Shown: piece after piece, positions 1-10,723 of the stretch | Numbering within the stretch: the first letter of the stretch is position 1 | Layout: every line of letters starts with the position of its first letter | Assembly: GCA_024364805.1 (NCBI GenBank) | Contig: CM044488.1 | Coordinates: 60,514,945 to 60,543,709, forward strand | Source: Euprymna scolopes | Taxonomy: Eukaryota; Mollusca; Cephalopoda; Sepiida; Sepiolidae | Direction of reading: 5' to 3' | Length of the DNA: 28,765 nt | Program-made: the position numbers and the translations under genes | The notes under the pieces: model-generated | The model's input: the letters and a program-made list of their open reading frames with translations, nothing else | Database searches by the model: none | Told to the model about the DNA's origin: nothing

Positions 1-3000
1 AAGAAATATGGTATAATAAAATTATTGGGCGTTTGTTCGCTCCTGACCTCCGAAGAATGTAAATATGTCACAAAGTTAAACAAGGTTTTTTAAAAGGGGT
101 AAAGGTCCACAATAAAACCTTCACTTTAATCTTAATTCACGTTGGCTTTTATTTATTTTTTGAGTTGAATCATATTGTGTCGAATAAATTCACCTCATAA
201 ATTAACGTTCTTATTAAAGTGAAAGCCAAAAAAAAAGTCGGAATTTTAGACAATTGTCGACACAAATTTTCTATAACTCTGTTTTTTTTTCCTTTTCCAC
301 TTGCACGTGGCACTCTTTCGAAAATAGATAAATGGATAAATAATAAAAAATAAGAAATTTACTTATTATCGTGTCAAAAGAAGGAAAAAATCCTGCTTAC
401 GTGATTACGTGTCTTTTTAAAAACATTTACATAACCTTTTTATTTTTATTTATATATCTGTTTAAGCTTTTTTGTCAGTGTACTAAAAGGAATTCAGTTG
501 ATTACAACCCTTTCTGCGTGTTCTTTACATTACACTAATACAATCCTGAATCCGACGGCGCAATACTACACCGTTCAATACTGTAAAACTGAAACGAAGC
601 TGTTCTGCTTGAAAAGGACGCCATTTTTTTTCTTATTCATATTTATATCGATTCTTTGCTTTAAAAAAACTAAAGTAATTACGTGTTTGCTTTTTTTAAT
701 ATCGCATTTTGCTGTTTCGGATTATTTTACTAAAGTAAGTAAAGCTTCATTATTTTTCAAAAGTGTTTTTGTTTCTTTGCTTTCGATAGTTCGTCGATAT
801 TATTTAATAATAAGAGTGTTTAGCAGAAAATCCAACAAACGACTACCCGAAAAAATAAATATACAAGAAATAAATGTTGCCATAGTCAATAAAAGTTCAG
901 TTCATGTTTTTTTTGTTTTGAAATAGTTTTTAATGCTCTTTACTTGAAATAATTTCAGCGAACCGAAATCCCATAAATAACCTAATCACCAAATTGACAT
1001 AACTGCAACATTTTACAAAATACCGATAAGCTTACTTCCTGAGAAATTAACCCTTAATTTCTATTTAATATAATTATTGCTGTTAGCATTATTATTATTA
1101 GCATCATTAGTATTATCATTGATAACAATATTCTTATTGCGATTAATATTATGTCTATATTATCACCAATATTATTCAATCATTTTATCTGTATCCTGAA
1201 ATCACGTTTTCTTTCCTTTACTTCCGCTTAATTGAAAGTCAAAACTCCTAAGCATTTTGACCTACTATGTTGCTTTTAACTCATAACCCAAGTATTTCAA
1301 TGAGTCCTTGTCTCAGTCACAATGACACAATATTTCTTCACTTCCGGTAGATGCTAGAACTGATTCTATCGCCGTAATTTCAAACTTTTCGCTGGTTATG
1401 GAAGCTTCTTATACAAGTTACTCTGTCTCTAATTGACGAAAACTTAAACGCTTTGAAAAATGTTTTTCCTCGATCGCTTGAGAACTGTTTTTTTCTACAC
1501 AATAACAGGATTACACTCAACTTGGATTTTTAATTTGGATCATTTTCTGTATTTCTTTACACAAAATTTTCTGCATATCGTTTTCATATTATGCAGTTTC
1601 AATTTATACCAGTACCAGCAAATTCAATATGTTCCGACGGCACTAAGCAAAATATTATATAAACTGTAACGGTTTTTATCTAAAATAATAATGGGGTAAA
1701 GATATAAAATTCAGTTTACTTTTATAAGGTCTTGTGTTTTTCTGGCTGGATATATTTCAATTCCTCTAAAATTAAATATTAGTTCTGTATAAATTACTAA
1801 TATCCGTTTGGAATAATGTGTTAATATCCTATAAGTTTGACTACTTAACCAACATATATATATATATGTATATATATAGTCTTAAACAAAATATGAATAA
1901 TTTTAAAATATATATATTTGTCATTATGTAATTTTATTTCCGTTGTTTTATATTTTTATTATGATTTCATTTTTAATTATTTGTCGACGTTCACTTCATT
2001 TATCACATATATATACTTTTCCCTGATTATATTTTAGTCGTTTTTTATGTACAAAGACCGAAAGACAAAATGCAAGATATTTAACTGTTTATCTATTTCT
2101 GACATTTTTCTAGATTCGCTAACAAAGAAAATGGCTTTAGAGCGATTAATCTAATTTTAGCCCAAATATTTTTCGCCATGTTTCGGCTGATGGTGTTTAA
2201 ACTTCTAGAAAATGTATAAATAAATATTATGCTCTAGTATGAATAATCGAGCACCATTTTGGATTTTTTCCATGAACAGAATTACCACACATTCAGACAC
2301 GTAAAACATATTCCTAATTTTATTGAATTTAGGCATAGCAATAATTCTGCTAATGGAAAGATATTTAAGCATCAGAAACTAAGTAACCTTTTGAACAGCA
2401 TCGGTGAACTAATTTAAAAATGAATATTAAAAAACAAATATTAAAATAATAATAAAATAATATTTAATTCGCATTGCAATATGATAAACCAAAACTGAAA
2501 ACCAAAGTATAAAATCCCTATTTTTATCAATAATCATTTTCTCCTCACTCTAAATATATTTAATACAGAAAATTGCTTACAATTATCTTACAATAGCTGC
2601 GAGTATTTAGAAATCATCATTAAAGCCCGCAATGATAAAATATTAAGTGACAAGTGGTAAGAAAATTCTAATTCGAAGAAAAAGTGACACATATAACAAG
2701 ATTACAAAAGTACCAATACATGTACATGTTTAACTACTAAGTGCAATTTATGTTTGGCGAGGAAAGTAGAGTTTTTACATTTAAAGTTGTAAAACGTGAT
2801 TGTAGAAGTAAAATAAAAGCTAACAGTAGACACGGGGTATACTTTACTTTGAGATAACTAATTTTGATGATTTATTCAGTTCAAAGCGTCTGCAATTTCC
2901 GGAAGCCATTTGAAAGAACTGTAAGGCCCATGACCAAGATCGAGATTATTTGCTTATTTATAATTTGTATGCGAGGGGAGACACTGAGACAAGGGATGAC

Positions 3001-4186
3001 TGTAGTTAGAAACAAGCGTACAAGCAATAATACCGAAAATGTTGCAAGTGAACAGTTAAAAGTTGAATTATTAAGCGAAAGGGAAAATCTAGAGGAAAAA
3101 TCGATGTTATTGAAAAATAGACTGAAAAAAACTGTTGTTAATAATTTTTAATTTAAATTTCATATATTGTTATAAAAACTGTTATTAGCACTTTCGTAAC
3201 AGTGGACAAATTATGCTAATCCCCCCCTTACTAAAGACTAATCAAGCTCACCGTTGATTAGTTCTGTTATCTGACAAGAAATCGTAATTCAACATGATAT
3301 AGCCATAAGAATGGTTACAGTAAAATTGAAATTGGAATATAATGCATATGACTTGGTTAATCAATATCAATGTAAGATCAAACTAAAATTGACCTTTTCA
3401 AGACCAATAGAGTATGAAGGTCTTGTATTATCCTTATAGGCTTTTCGATTTAGTTTATATTTGGAAATATAAGATATTTAATACTGGCCTAGTTGGAAGA
3501 ATTGCTAAGAGGGGTCTATGTTGTAAGCTAATCGCCTTAGGGAGCTCGGATCTTTTGTCTGGATTTGCTTTCAAAGCATTTCTATGTTTAGATATTGCTG
3601 CAAGGTTTTCATTCAGTTTCATTCCTCCTTAAACTACTTTCAAGGTTGATTAAATTCGTCTAATCTTACATAAGAATACATCTACCAGGAGCAGCCAGTC
3701 TTTCTTGAATGATAAATTCGTTTAAACGAATATGATTAAATTAAATCTATACAATAATTAATGTAAATAAAAAATTCTATTTTTGTTCCGGAAAGTAAGG
3801 ACTCTTTAGATAAATTCTTTATTAAGATTCTCATCTTCAGTGCTTTTGTTTTAAATTGCAAAATTGTGCTTTAAACAGAAGCATTCATTTCGAACTCCCT
3901 CCCGTCTTATCAAAAAAACTACTATCGATTTTTATATGGCCGGCTCTTCTGATTGTGCGGTGAGTAAAGTTCTCAAATGCACCAGTGATTTTATGCTGTA
4001 TAAGGGCATTAACTTTGGTCAAAATCAGACAATACGTTCTTTTTAATATAATTTTTTCAATTATAGATTTTCTATATTTGTCAGAGGCATTTTGACACAA
4101 AACTTATCTCAGACATATAAAGTACATTTGCGTAAAATTTCAAAAAAACAAAAACAAACAAAAAAACGGCGCATTCTTGGATATTT
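1..4186. other. AT-rich DNA without a supported gene
   Basis: No recognisable gene or mobile element. The open frames here are short, lack homology I can recognise, and several begin at non-ATG codons. Low-complexity patches include an ATT-rich stretch around 1075-1175 and alternating TA around 1855-1878. A frame at 2864-3151 ends in a Glu/Lys/Leu-rich stretch that could form a coiled coil, but nothing else supports it as an exon. I see no promoter, RNA gene or repeat array that can be named. Confidence 0.6.
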
Positions 4187-4410
4187 TGAGATATCCCTAG
4201 TGGAAAATAATCACAAAAACTCAACACACAGAGTAAATTATAACAAGTTTATTTTACAACGGTATAATGTAACAAATAGATATTGACACTGGGACGTATC
4301 TTGCGGTAATATCAAGATTAACTAACTCTGCGTCTGGTTACCGCTTCCTAGTGTCTTTTATAGCCTGAGTAATTCATTCACATAACGTGTTAGGATCTTC
4401 CATTATATAA
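4187..4410 (-). repeat. LTR of Gypsy copy 1 (3' LTR of the minus-strand element)
   Basis: About 224 bases that align with 10724-10968. Shared blocks include ACTCAACA-ACAGAGTAA (near 4219), TGGTTACCGCTT (near 4336), TCTTTTATAG (near 4355) and AGGATCTTC (near 4392). A purine-rich stretch on the minus strand, GTGGGAAGG (plus strand 4411-4418), lies just inside it, as expected for a polypurine tract. The left edge begins TG. Confidence 0.8.
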
Positions 4411-4429
4411 CCTTCCCACAAGCTAAATT

Positions 4430-5520
4430 TTTCACCGAATGTTGCTTGTAATATTTCTTTCTTTGTGGATTAAAACGTGGATATTTATTCCGCTTTCTTT
4501 TTCTACTACTATCCCTCTCATCAATTCGTATTCTTTCACAATTAGGAGAATCAATAGTTTTTTTTTTTTCGTTTTGTCCTCTATCAGTATTCCAATGTTC
4601 ATGGGTGGTTTTATTTGAAAAGAATCATACAATACCTCCATTGATATTTCTTCATCATCTTGGACGTTTTCTATGTATGGAGGTTTCAATTCATCAATAT
4701 GTCTCTACGGATAAATTTTGCTCCTTTAATTATGTACCTAACTTTCCCGATTCTTCTAATTATAATACCATCCACCCAAAAACATTTTCGAGAAAGCATT
4801 ATCCCCTTCTTTATACGATTGATAGTTCGTCTTTATGTTCGTATATTTCTTCTTTCTATTTGGTAACAACCTGTCGAATATAAAACTATTTTCCTTTCAG
4901 ACATGATCCTGACAGACTATAAGTTTCCCGTAATGTTCTGATTTAGCGTTGTTCTGTAAGTCATTAGAAAAGTTTGAATAGTTTTCTCTTCAGTGTCGAA
5001 CCCGTTGGCTTTTTTAACGCTCGCTTAAATGTATCGACAGATCTCTCTCCTGCTCGTTAGATCAAAGGTTATATGCTGGTGTTTTGTGTATTCGATCGCT
5101 AACGAATCAGAATAAACTTTAAATTTAATTTCGGTTAACATTGTACTATTGTCACTTACCATGGTATTCTGTACTTTAAGCTGACTAAAACTTCGCTTAG
5201 CGATCTTATCATATTTGCAACTGTTGAATATTTATGTTTGAAAATTTCTGGCTATTTAAGTAGCTATCTACGATCACTACATAATAATACCCATTTAATG
5301 GCCCTACGTAGTTAATATGAATGCGTAACAAAGATATATCCGTCTTTGGTCAGGACTGAGTTCTTACAGGCGGTAATTTGACTGCTAATTGACACCCTTT
5401 ACAATGTCTTAGCAAATCTTCAATGTCCTGATCTATTTGGGGCCAATACCTAAAACTTCTCATTAGTGATTTCATTCTGGTTATACTCGGATGATCCATA
5501 TGAAATTCTTTCAAAATTTT
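4430..5520 (-). pseudogene. Integrase remnant of Gypsy copy 1
   Basis: The minus strand shows an integrase N-terminal zinc-binding (HHCC) region around 5350-5520, including the words YWPQIDQDIEDLL and HCKGCQLA. The start of the catalytic core follows around 5230-5310, with GYYYVVIVDSY, which contains the expected first catalytic aspartate. Residues typical of the region after integrase lie around 4430-4690. Integrase inserts the cDNA of the element into the host chromosome. The order after RNase H and before the LTR is normal for the family. The copy is broken. Confidence 0.75.
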
Positions 5521-5799
5521 ATTTTGTAGAACGTCGTGGTATTACTCCTCTTTGCGCATACATCAACGTCTTATCACAAATTGAAAATGGTGATATTTTT
5601 AGTTTTATATTCTTCTCATTTCCTATTACATTTTACTTATGTTTTTATGTACTCGTCCGTTTTAGCTACTTTTAATTTTTACCGGCGTAACTGGTAATTT
5701 TCAACGGTGTTAATCAACACTTCTGTTAGTTCTTGTTCTTGCTGCAATCACAGTTTCTTTCAACAGTTCAGGGTTGTCCAAGATTTATTTGGAAAGGTC

Positions 5800-7080
5800 A
5801 TCGCCGTATGCGATCTTTTGGTTTATATTGTATTTTGTAGTTGTAATTTAATAGAATCACACTCAATCTTTACAACTTATTTGCGGAATGAGTAGGGACA
5901 ACTTTGTTCGATCAAAAAATCAACAATAATGTTCTTCCATGAATAAATCCATGAAATTCTTTCACAACATACCTTGTTGCAAGTCCCTCAATCTAAATTT
6001 CACTATAATCTCTCTCCACAGGTAGTAAAATTCTTGAAGCATGAGCTATAGGCTTTTATACTTCATTCTCAAATTTGTGTAAGAGCACGTCCCCTATGCC
6101 ATAATTACTTGTGTCTGCAGCTACAGTTAATTCCTTTTTGGATCGTTGTCTGCTGAATCTAGATTCGATAATAAGTACTTCTTTATTTTATTAAATACAT
6201 TATCGCATTCTCTTGTCAAGCATCAGTTCTTATTTTTACTCAACAATTTATTCAATGGCGCTCTCAAATCGTGCATATAAGGAATATATAAGTTGTAGTA
6301 GTTTGCTAACCCAAGTAGTGATTGCAGTTTAGTTATGTTATCCGGAATAAGCATATTTTTATGGCTTCTGTTCTTTATAGGTTCAGTCTCCTTCTTTCGA
6401 TTATCTGACTCAAATATTCTATTTTGTTCATACAAAATTCGCACTTTTCAAATCAACCTTAAATTCGTATTTATCAATTCTTTTAAAAACTTCTCTAGCG
6501 TGACATGTGTGTTCTTCGAATCTTTATTCTTTATTAATATGTCGTCTTAGTATGCCATTGCGTATTCCAGACCAGGTAGCATCGTATCTATAATTTGTTG
6601 AAACAGGCTCGGTGCTACTTTCAAACCGAAAAAAAAACTGTTTTGATCTGTATAACCCTTTATGTGTGTTAATGGTTAAATACTTATTTTGTTTCTACTT
6701 TGACTTGTAAATACGCTTCTGAAAAATAAATTTTCCAAAAGACTTTACCTCCATTCTATTTAAAAATATCTCCCCCGGTGTGGGACGTGGACATGGGTGA
6801 TATCTTAAGCATTCATTCAGTCAAGATGAGTAATTCTTAGCTGATTGTTTTTCTTTTTTACGTAAATTGTAAGTGGTGCTAATTCAGAGTAGTCTACTTT
6901 ACTAATTACCCCATTTTCTTCTCATCTCTGTAATTCTTTTGTCTATCGTTTCTAATGATGAAAATGGAACTTCTGTTTGACTTAAATACTAGCTTTACGT
7001 TGTCTTTGAGTTCGAATCTCATTCAAATCTTCGTGCACCAACACCAGCAAAAATTTTATTAAATTCGCTTTTTAAATCCT
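5800..7080 (-). pseudogene. Reverse transcriptase and RNase H remnant of Gypsy copy 1
   Basis: On the minus strand the RT region (about 7080 down to 6220) contains FGLKVAPSLFQQIIDTML followed by the catalytic YxDD region near 6545. It ends in the thumb motif LLGLANYYNLYIPYMHDL near 6290. RNase H lies at about 6200-5800, with YGIGDVLLHKF and PIAHASR. These domains copy the element RNA into DNA in the cytoplasmic particle. They are in the normal order between protease and integrase. The region is broken. Confidence 0.85.
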
Positions 7081-7179
7081 TAATATTTATATTAGTTTGT
7101 TTTGACTGCTTCATACTCGACGCATTTAATCTTCTACAAAACATGTTTATCAAATTCTCCCATAAATTAAATAAAATTA

Positions 7180-7440
7180 TTACGTCATTACTGAACAAAT
7201 TTGCATTGTTCCTGACATGATATAAATCTTCCTTTTACGCGTTTTGTCGTCGAGTGTTACTTTAGCATCGAATTCTCCTTTATTTCCTGAAATACCCCTT
7301 GTTATTTTTTTCTGTGTTTTTAATTCAGGTTTGCTTATATTTTTCCAAGTAGTTTTGTTAATTGAAGAAATGTCACTTTCTGTATCCAGCAAACAAGTAA
7401 TATTTCGACTATTAACTTTCATGTCTACATATTTACTTTT
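7180..7440 (-). pseudogene. Retroviral-type aspartic protease remnant of Gypsy copy 1
   Basis: The minus strand encodes a protease N-terminal half with LLDTESDISSINKTTW, matching the LDTGSDISII active-site pattern of Gypsy proteases, and then a segment with ARG/NKGEF-type words leading into a beta-rich stretch. In the intact family this enzyme cuts the Gag-Pol polyprotein. It lies between the gag zinc-knuckle region and RT, as expected. A second, diverged copy of part of this segment is present at about 9530-9700 (separate entry). Confidence 0.8.
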
Positions 7441-7482
7441 CCTGTTATTTTTGTAACTTTCGATAAAACCGCATTTATCCTT

Positions 7483-7683
7483 TTAAGCTTCTGACTTTTT
7501 TCTTTCTCTGCATTGAAGCCTTATGCCCCGTTTAATCACATTCGAAGCAAAGCTTGTTCTAAAATAATATCTACTTGTAGTATGATTCGAAATTTCACAT
7601 GCTTTACAATAATTTTTGCTATCATGAGGTTCTTTTTCCTTTCCGTTTGAATTTATTAATTCGGGCAACATTTTTTTCTTCAA
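7483..7683 (-). pseudogene. gag C-terminal zinc-knuckle region of Gypsy copy 1
   Basis: The minus strand carries a Cys/His-spaced stretch (CKACEISNHTTSRYYF and following) resembling the nucleocapsid zinc knuckles that bind element RNA in Gypsy gag. It lies directly left of the Tc1 insertion, and the rest of gag is on the other side of it. Confidence 0.6.
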
Positions 7684-7689
7684 TACATA

Positions 7690-7716
7690 CTTGTGCTGGT
7701 CAAAAATAAAAAAAAT
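7690..7716 (+). repeat. Left terminal inverted repeat of the Tc1-like element
   Basis: Starts directly after the TA at 7688-7689. It shares CTGGTCAAAA and the following A-rich run with the reverse complement of 9248-9274. Confidence 0.85.
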
Positions 7717-7879
7717 AGAACATCATGTTTTTTGGCGATAAATTCTTATTGAGGACGATCTGTGAGATGTAATTGGTGCTAAAATATCCCTATCATGCTA
7801 ACGTAACTGAAATAGATGTTTTACGACAGAATTTCTTTTCATATCAATTGCAATGTCGGTTTTTGAATATTTCGTGTTT

Positions 7880-7893
7880 CAAAATAATAGAAC
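7880..7893 (+). repeat. Inner direct repeat (left) of the Tc1-like element
   Basis: CAAAATAATAGAAC repeats the inner part of the terminal sequence (compare CAAAAATAA...AATAGAAC at 7701-7720), 190 bases from the left end. It is a likely second transposase-binding site of an IR/DR end. Confidence 0.6.
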
Positions 7894-7949
7894 AAGGCAG
7901 GTAAGTAAACAAAACAGTTTTTTATTAATATAAATACAAATAAAATTAA

Positions 7950-8995
7950 TCAATATTTTGTAGCAGCACTTTTTGCCTTGAAAACAGCATCAATTCGCCG
8001 GAGCATGGAATCAACAAGCTTCTCGCAATCCTGTGTAGACACTGAATCCCATGTGTTCTGGATTGCAATCTTCATGGCTGCAAGGGTAGTAGGTTTTTCC
8101 TTGCGGAGCTTCCTCTTCATCTGGTACCACAAGGTTTCAATAACGTTCAAATTTGGCGAGTTCGCCGGCCATTCAAGAACAGGTATCAGTCGTTCTCGGA
8201 GCCAGGAAGACGTGGTCTTGGCAGAGTGTGTCGGTGCCAAATCATGTTGAAAAATGATGCCTGTAGCCTCCCTGTCAAACTGGTTGTCCGACACTGGCAG
8301 TAAATTAGCTTCCAGGGTATTTTGGTACACTTTTGCGTTTACAGTTCATTTGATGAAGCATAAATTACCAACACCTTTAGCACTGATACAGTCCCAAACT
8401 ATGCAAGATTGCGGGAACTTCACATACTTCTTAACGCATTCTTATATAGAATATATAGTTATAGTTATACCGTTCCATGGTTCTTCGCTAAACACGTGGC
8501 CCTTGGTCGCCGAAGAAGATACTAAATTGAGACAGCTGAAAAGATCACACGCCGCCATTTGTCTGCAGTCCAGGTTTGATTAGCAGTTGCTCATCGCAGC
8601 TCCTTCAACATCTGCTTCTTGTTAAGGAGCAGTTTGGAGGTAGCTATATGATTTTGGTATCCCAGTTGCCGGAGCCTTCGGTAGATAGTGCTTCTCGAAA
8701 CGTCGGTACCAGAAGCCTGGTTCCACGCTTCAGTGATGTGACTTGTTGTTTGGAATCTACTTTTCATTGCCACCTTGTCCAGTGCCCGGTTTTGTCTTTC
8801 GGTTGTGCTTTTCTTTCGTCCGTATTTCTTGCGATTGCTGTTGGAAACACCCTCAGCACCTTTCTGGAGCACTTTGGTCACCACCGATCTTGAATCTCCG
8901 ACCTTGATTGCGAGTTCCATGTGCGTCTTTCCTTCTGCCCGCAAATCAAAGATACGCTGCTTCTCAGGCACAGATATGTCTTTAGAGCAACCCAT
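7950..8995 (-). pseudogene. Tc1-like transposase, decayed
   Basis: Read on the minus strand from an ATG at 8995 to a stop near 7950, about 345 codons, a normal Tc1 transposase length. Residues 1-134 form the paired-like DNA-binding part (MGCSKDISVPEKQRIFDLRA; RSTIYRRLRQLGY). The catalytic part contains TWTADKWRRVIFS, QSCIVWDCISAKGVGN, QHDLAPTH and NSPNLNVIETLW. The second catalytic Asp (codon 8243-8241) and the Glu (codon 8138-8136) are separated by exactly 34 residues, giving DD34E. Damage: TGA replaces the expected Trp right after residue 134 (near 8588). The first catalytic Asp, expected after VIFS, reads Ala (GCT at 8536-8534). A stop and at least one frame change follow around 8400-8520, and another TGA lies near 8347. 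The protein would cut and paste the element at TA sites; this copy cannot do so. Confidence 0.92.
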
Positions 8996-9084
8996 ACTTA
9001 TACAGTATTATTTAATCGCTTTCAAAATCAAATTTAAACAATATTTGCAAAATCTTTTGAGTTTAAGATTACTCAACGACAAAA

Positions 9085-9094
9085 TGTTCTATTG
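9085..9094 (-). repeat. Inner direct repeat (right) of the Tc1-like element
   Basis: The plus strand reads GTTCTATTGA; its complement TCAATAGAAC matches the inner repeat near the other end, about 180 bases from the right end. Confidence 0.5.
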
Positions 9095-9247
9095 AAACGT
9101 TGACTTTTCTAACATGACAATAAAGTACTCATTGTCTACCATATGCACCTCCTTAAATGATTAAACATAGTTGCAATTGTTATTTTTAGATATCTCGCCT
9201 TTACAATTTACAAGCCGAAAATTATTCCAAACGAAATGAATTCATAT

Positions 9248-9274
9248 ATGTTTTATTATTTTGACCAGTGCGAG
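9248..9274 (-). repeat. Right terminal inverted repeat of the Tc1-like element
   Basis: The reverse complement begins CTCGCACTGGTCAAAATAAT, matching the left end. It is followed outside by the TA at 9275-9276. Confidence 0.85.
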
Positions 9275-9289
9275 TATGTTATCGTCTCA

Positions 9290-9530
9290 AATTAATTCAT
9301 TTATTAAATTCTTCCGATACTTTCTGCAATGTTATCTTTGTATCTTGTTCTAATATTGTCAATATCTTCGACCGAATCACTTTATCCTTATTTGATGTCA
9401 AGTCCTGTACAAATATTAGACAAACATTTTTTCCTTAAGGTCTCTAAGTTTGAACCGTTCACACTGGGAATTTACTTTTCCGGCGTATGCTACGAAATCT
9501 TCATCGTCTTCCTTAATTATGTCTCAACAT
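9290..9530 (-). pseudogene. gag middle region of Gypsy copy 1
   Basis: The minus strand shows gag words typical of this Gypsy group: DEDFVAYAGKVNSQCERFKL and, closer to the Tc1 insertion, a stretch with ILTILEQDTKITLQKV. In related elements these lie between the capsid-like N-terminal part and the zinc knuckles. The Tc1-like element interrupts the region on its left side and a protease-like segment adjoins it on its right. The copy is broken. Confidence 0.7.
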
Positions 9531-9700
9531 ATTTTCGTTTTATGCGTTTTATGGCCGCGTGTAACTTTAGTACCGAATTCTTTGAATTTTAATTTGCTTC
9601 CCAAAATACCCTTTGCTATTTTTCTTCCTGTATTTCATAATTCAGGTGTGCCTATATTTTTCAACATAATTACCTCAATTGAAGAAATGAAACAAACTAT
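9530..9700 (-). repeat. Second protease-like segment inside gag of Gypsy copy 1
   Basis: The plus strand at about 9540-9690 aligns by eye with the protease segment at about 7247-7375. Shared words include TGTTACTTTAGCATCGAATTC versus TGTAACTTTAGTACCGAATTC, CTGT-TTT--TAATTCAGGT, CTTATATTTTTC versus CCTATATTTTTC, and AATTGAAGAAATG. On the minus strand it reads protease-like words (SSIEV, KNIGTPEL, GHKTHKTKI). Gag words lie on both sides, so the segment interrupts gag where none is expected in this family. It may be an old rearrangement, template switch or nested fragment of a relative. Confidence 0.65.
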
Positions 9701-10149
9701 CCTGTTCTCCAGCCATTTGGGAAAGAGTTTCTACAGTTTATTCAAACGAAATCTTTTAATGTTTATTCAGAAAAATGTAATTCGTATATTTCGTGTTTTC
9801 ATTAACGCTTAACTTTTGTAGTAATATAATTTTTTCTTCATCGAACCATGATTGACACCTTTTTCGAAAAATTGCTTTGTACCTTTTAAATTTATTCCGT
9901 CTTCATGTTTATATCTAAATTCTGACAGTAGGTTTTCTGTGCAGAAAAAGTGTTCGCACCTTGTTCTCGTTCGTCTTGCTTTAACAATCTTTTTTTGCAA
10001 AATGTCCTGCTGTTTTATATTTTGTTTTTGCACATCTGTCTGTTGTTTCTGTAAATCTGTTGTTTCAGGTACCTTTCTTGTTGTACAAACTGTTGGAATT
10101 GTTGTACCGCGGCGCCTAGCGTTTTTGTCAATTTTGTTAATTGTTCCAT
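9700..10149 (-). pseudogene. gag N-terminal region of Gypsy copy 1
   Basis: A likely gag start (MEQLTKLTKTL) lies at 10149 on the minus strand, about 575 bases from the inner LTR edge. A Gln-rich stretch follows, then NLLSEFRYKHEDGI, a word common at this place in gag of the K02A2.6-like Gypsy group, and then YTNYIF and TVETLSQMAGEQDSLF. Gag forms the particle that packages the element RNA. The copy is broken. Confidence 0.7.
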
Positions 10150-10469
10150 ATTCACATAAAACAAAAATAATGTGTACTTGTAACACAAAATCCAACCAAA
10201 CAATTGCTCTATAACTAAAATAAAAATTTGGTAAGACAACATACTTTTTACTTTCAATGGTGGACCAAAAACACTTCTTACATTAACTCTTTTTCTAATT
10301 TTGAGTTTGAATTTCTTTTTTTATGATTAAAAATATTGATATATTCCTGGGTGTGTAAAAATCTTTTTTTAATTTTTCGCATGATCTGTCGCTAGATAGA
10401 TTATCATTATATATTTAAAAATTATTTTATACATGTTTTTTTTTTAATTTCTCCGTGGTCCACCTAATA

Positions 10470-10723
10470 CAGTCGTTCGTCCAAGTTTAGCAGATTGATA
10501 CATGCTGAAAGCTCGTTCCCTGTCGTCAAATCTGTTGTAGAAGTTTATCGCAAGCTTGCAATTGAATTCCCAGTCGCCAATCTTATATAGATTGGGTGCA
10601 AGTTCGTAATTTAATCCTCTTCCGCCAATATGTTATAGATTATGTTATTTCGTATTTGAATCCTTCGCCGTCAATCTGATATAGATTAAATGCACGTTCG
10701 TTCTCGAATCCTTCGTTGCCAGC
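10470..10723 (-). repeat. Tandem repeats (about 48 bases) in the leader of Gypsy copy 1
   Basis: Five diverged units start near 10515, 10564, 10612, 10658 and 10706, so the spacing is 46-49 bases. The plus-strand core is GAATCCTTCGCCGTCAATC, then ATATAGATT and a CACGTTCG-like block. The last, partial unit abuts the LTR at 10724. On the minus strand it reads TGGCAACGAAGGATTC, where the primer-binding site of the element should be. Each unit therefore repeats a primer-site-like word. Confidence 0.75.

Larger units (their letters stand above)
7690..9274 (-). mobile_element. Tc1-like DNA transposon (DD34E) inserted in the Gypsy fossil
   Basis: A 1585-base Tc1/mariner element. Both ends share an inverted terminal sequence: the left end reads CTTGTGCTGGTCAAAAATAA and the right end, on the opposite strand, CTCGCACTGGTCAAAATAAT. 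Each end is flanked by TA (7688-7689 and 9275-9276), the duplication typical of the superfamily. The single transposase gene lies on the minus strand. A second copy of the inner terminal word (CAAAATAATAGAAC at 7880, and CAATAGAAC on the opposite strand near 9093) sits about 180-190 bases inside each end, an IR/DR layout as in Sleeping Beauty and Minos. The element splits the gag region of the Gypsy fossil and so arrived later. The transposase is decayed, so the copy is not autonomous. Confidence 0.93.

Noticed and set aside
498-926. A 142-codon open frame on the plus strand
   Set aside because: It begins at TTG, is AT-driven in composition, has no recognisable domain, and lies in DNA where stop-free stretches of this size arise by chance.
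2864-3151. Open frame ending in a coiled-coil-like Glu/Lys/Leu stretch
   Set aside because: No clear exon boundaries, no family similarity and a non-ATG start; the composition alone can produce this.
3864-4100. Overlapping frames on both strands at 3.9-4.1 kb
   Set aside because: They are each other's shadows, and neither strand shows a known motif.
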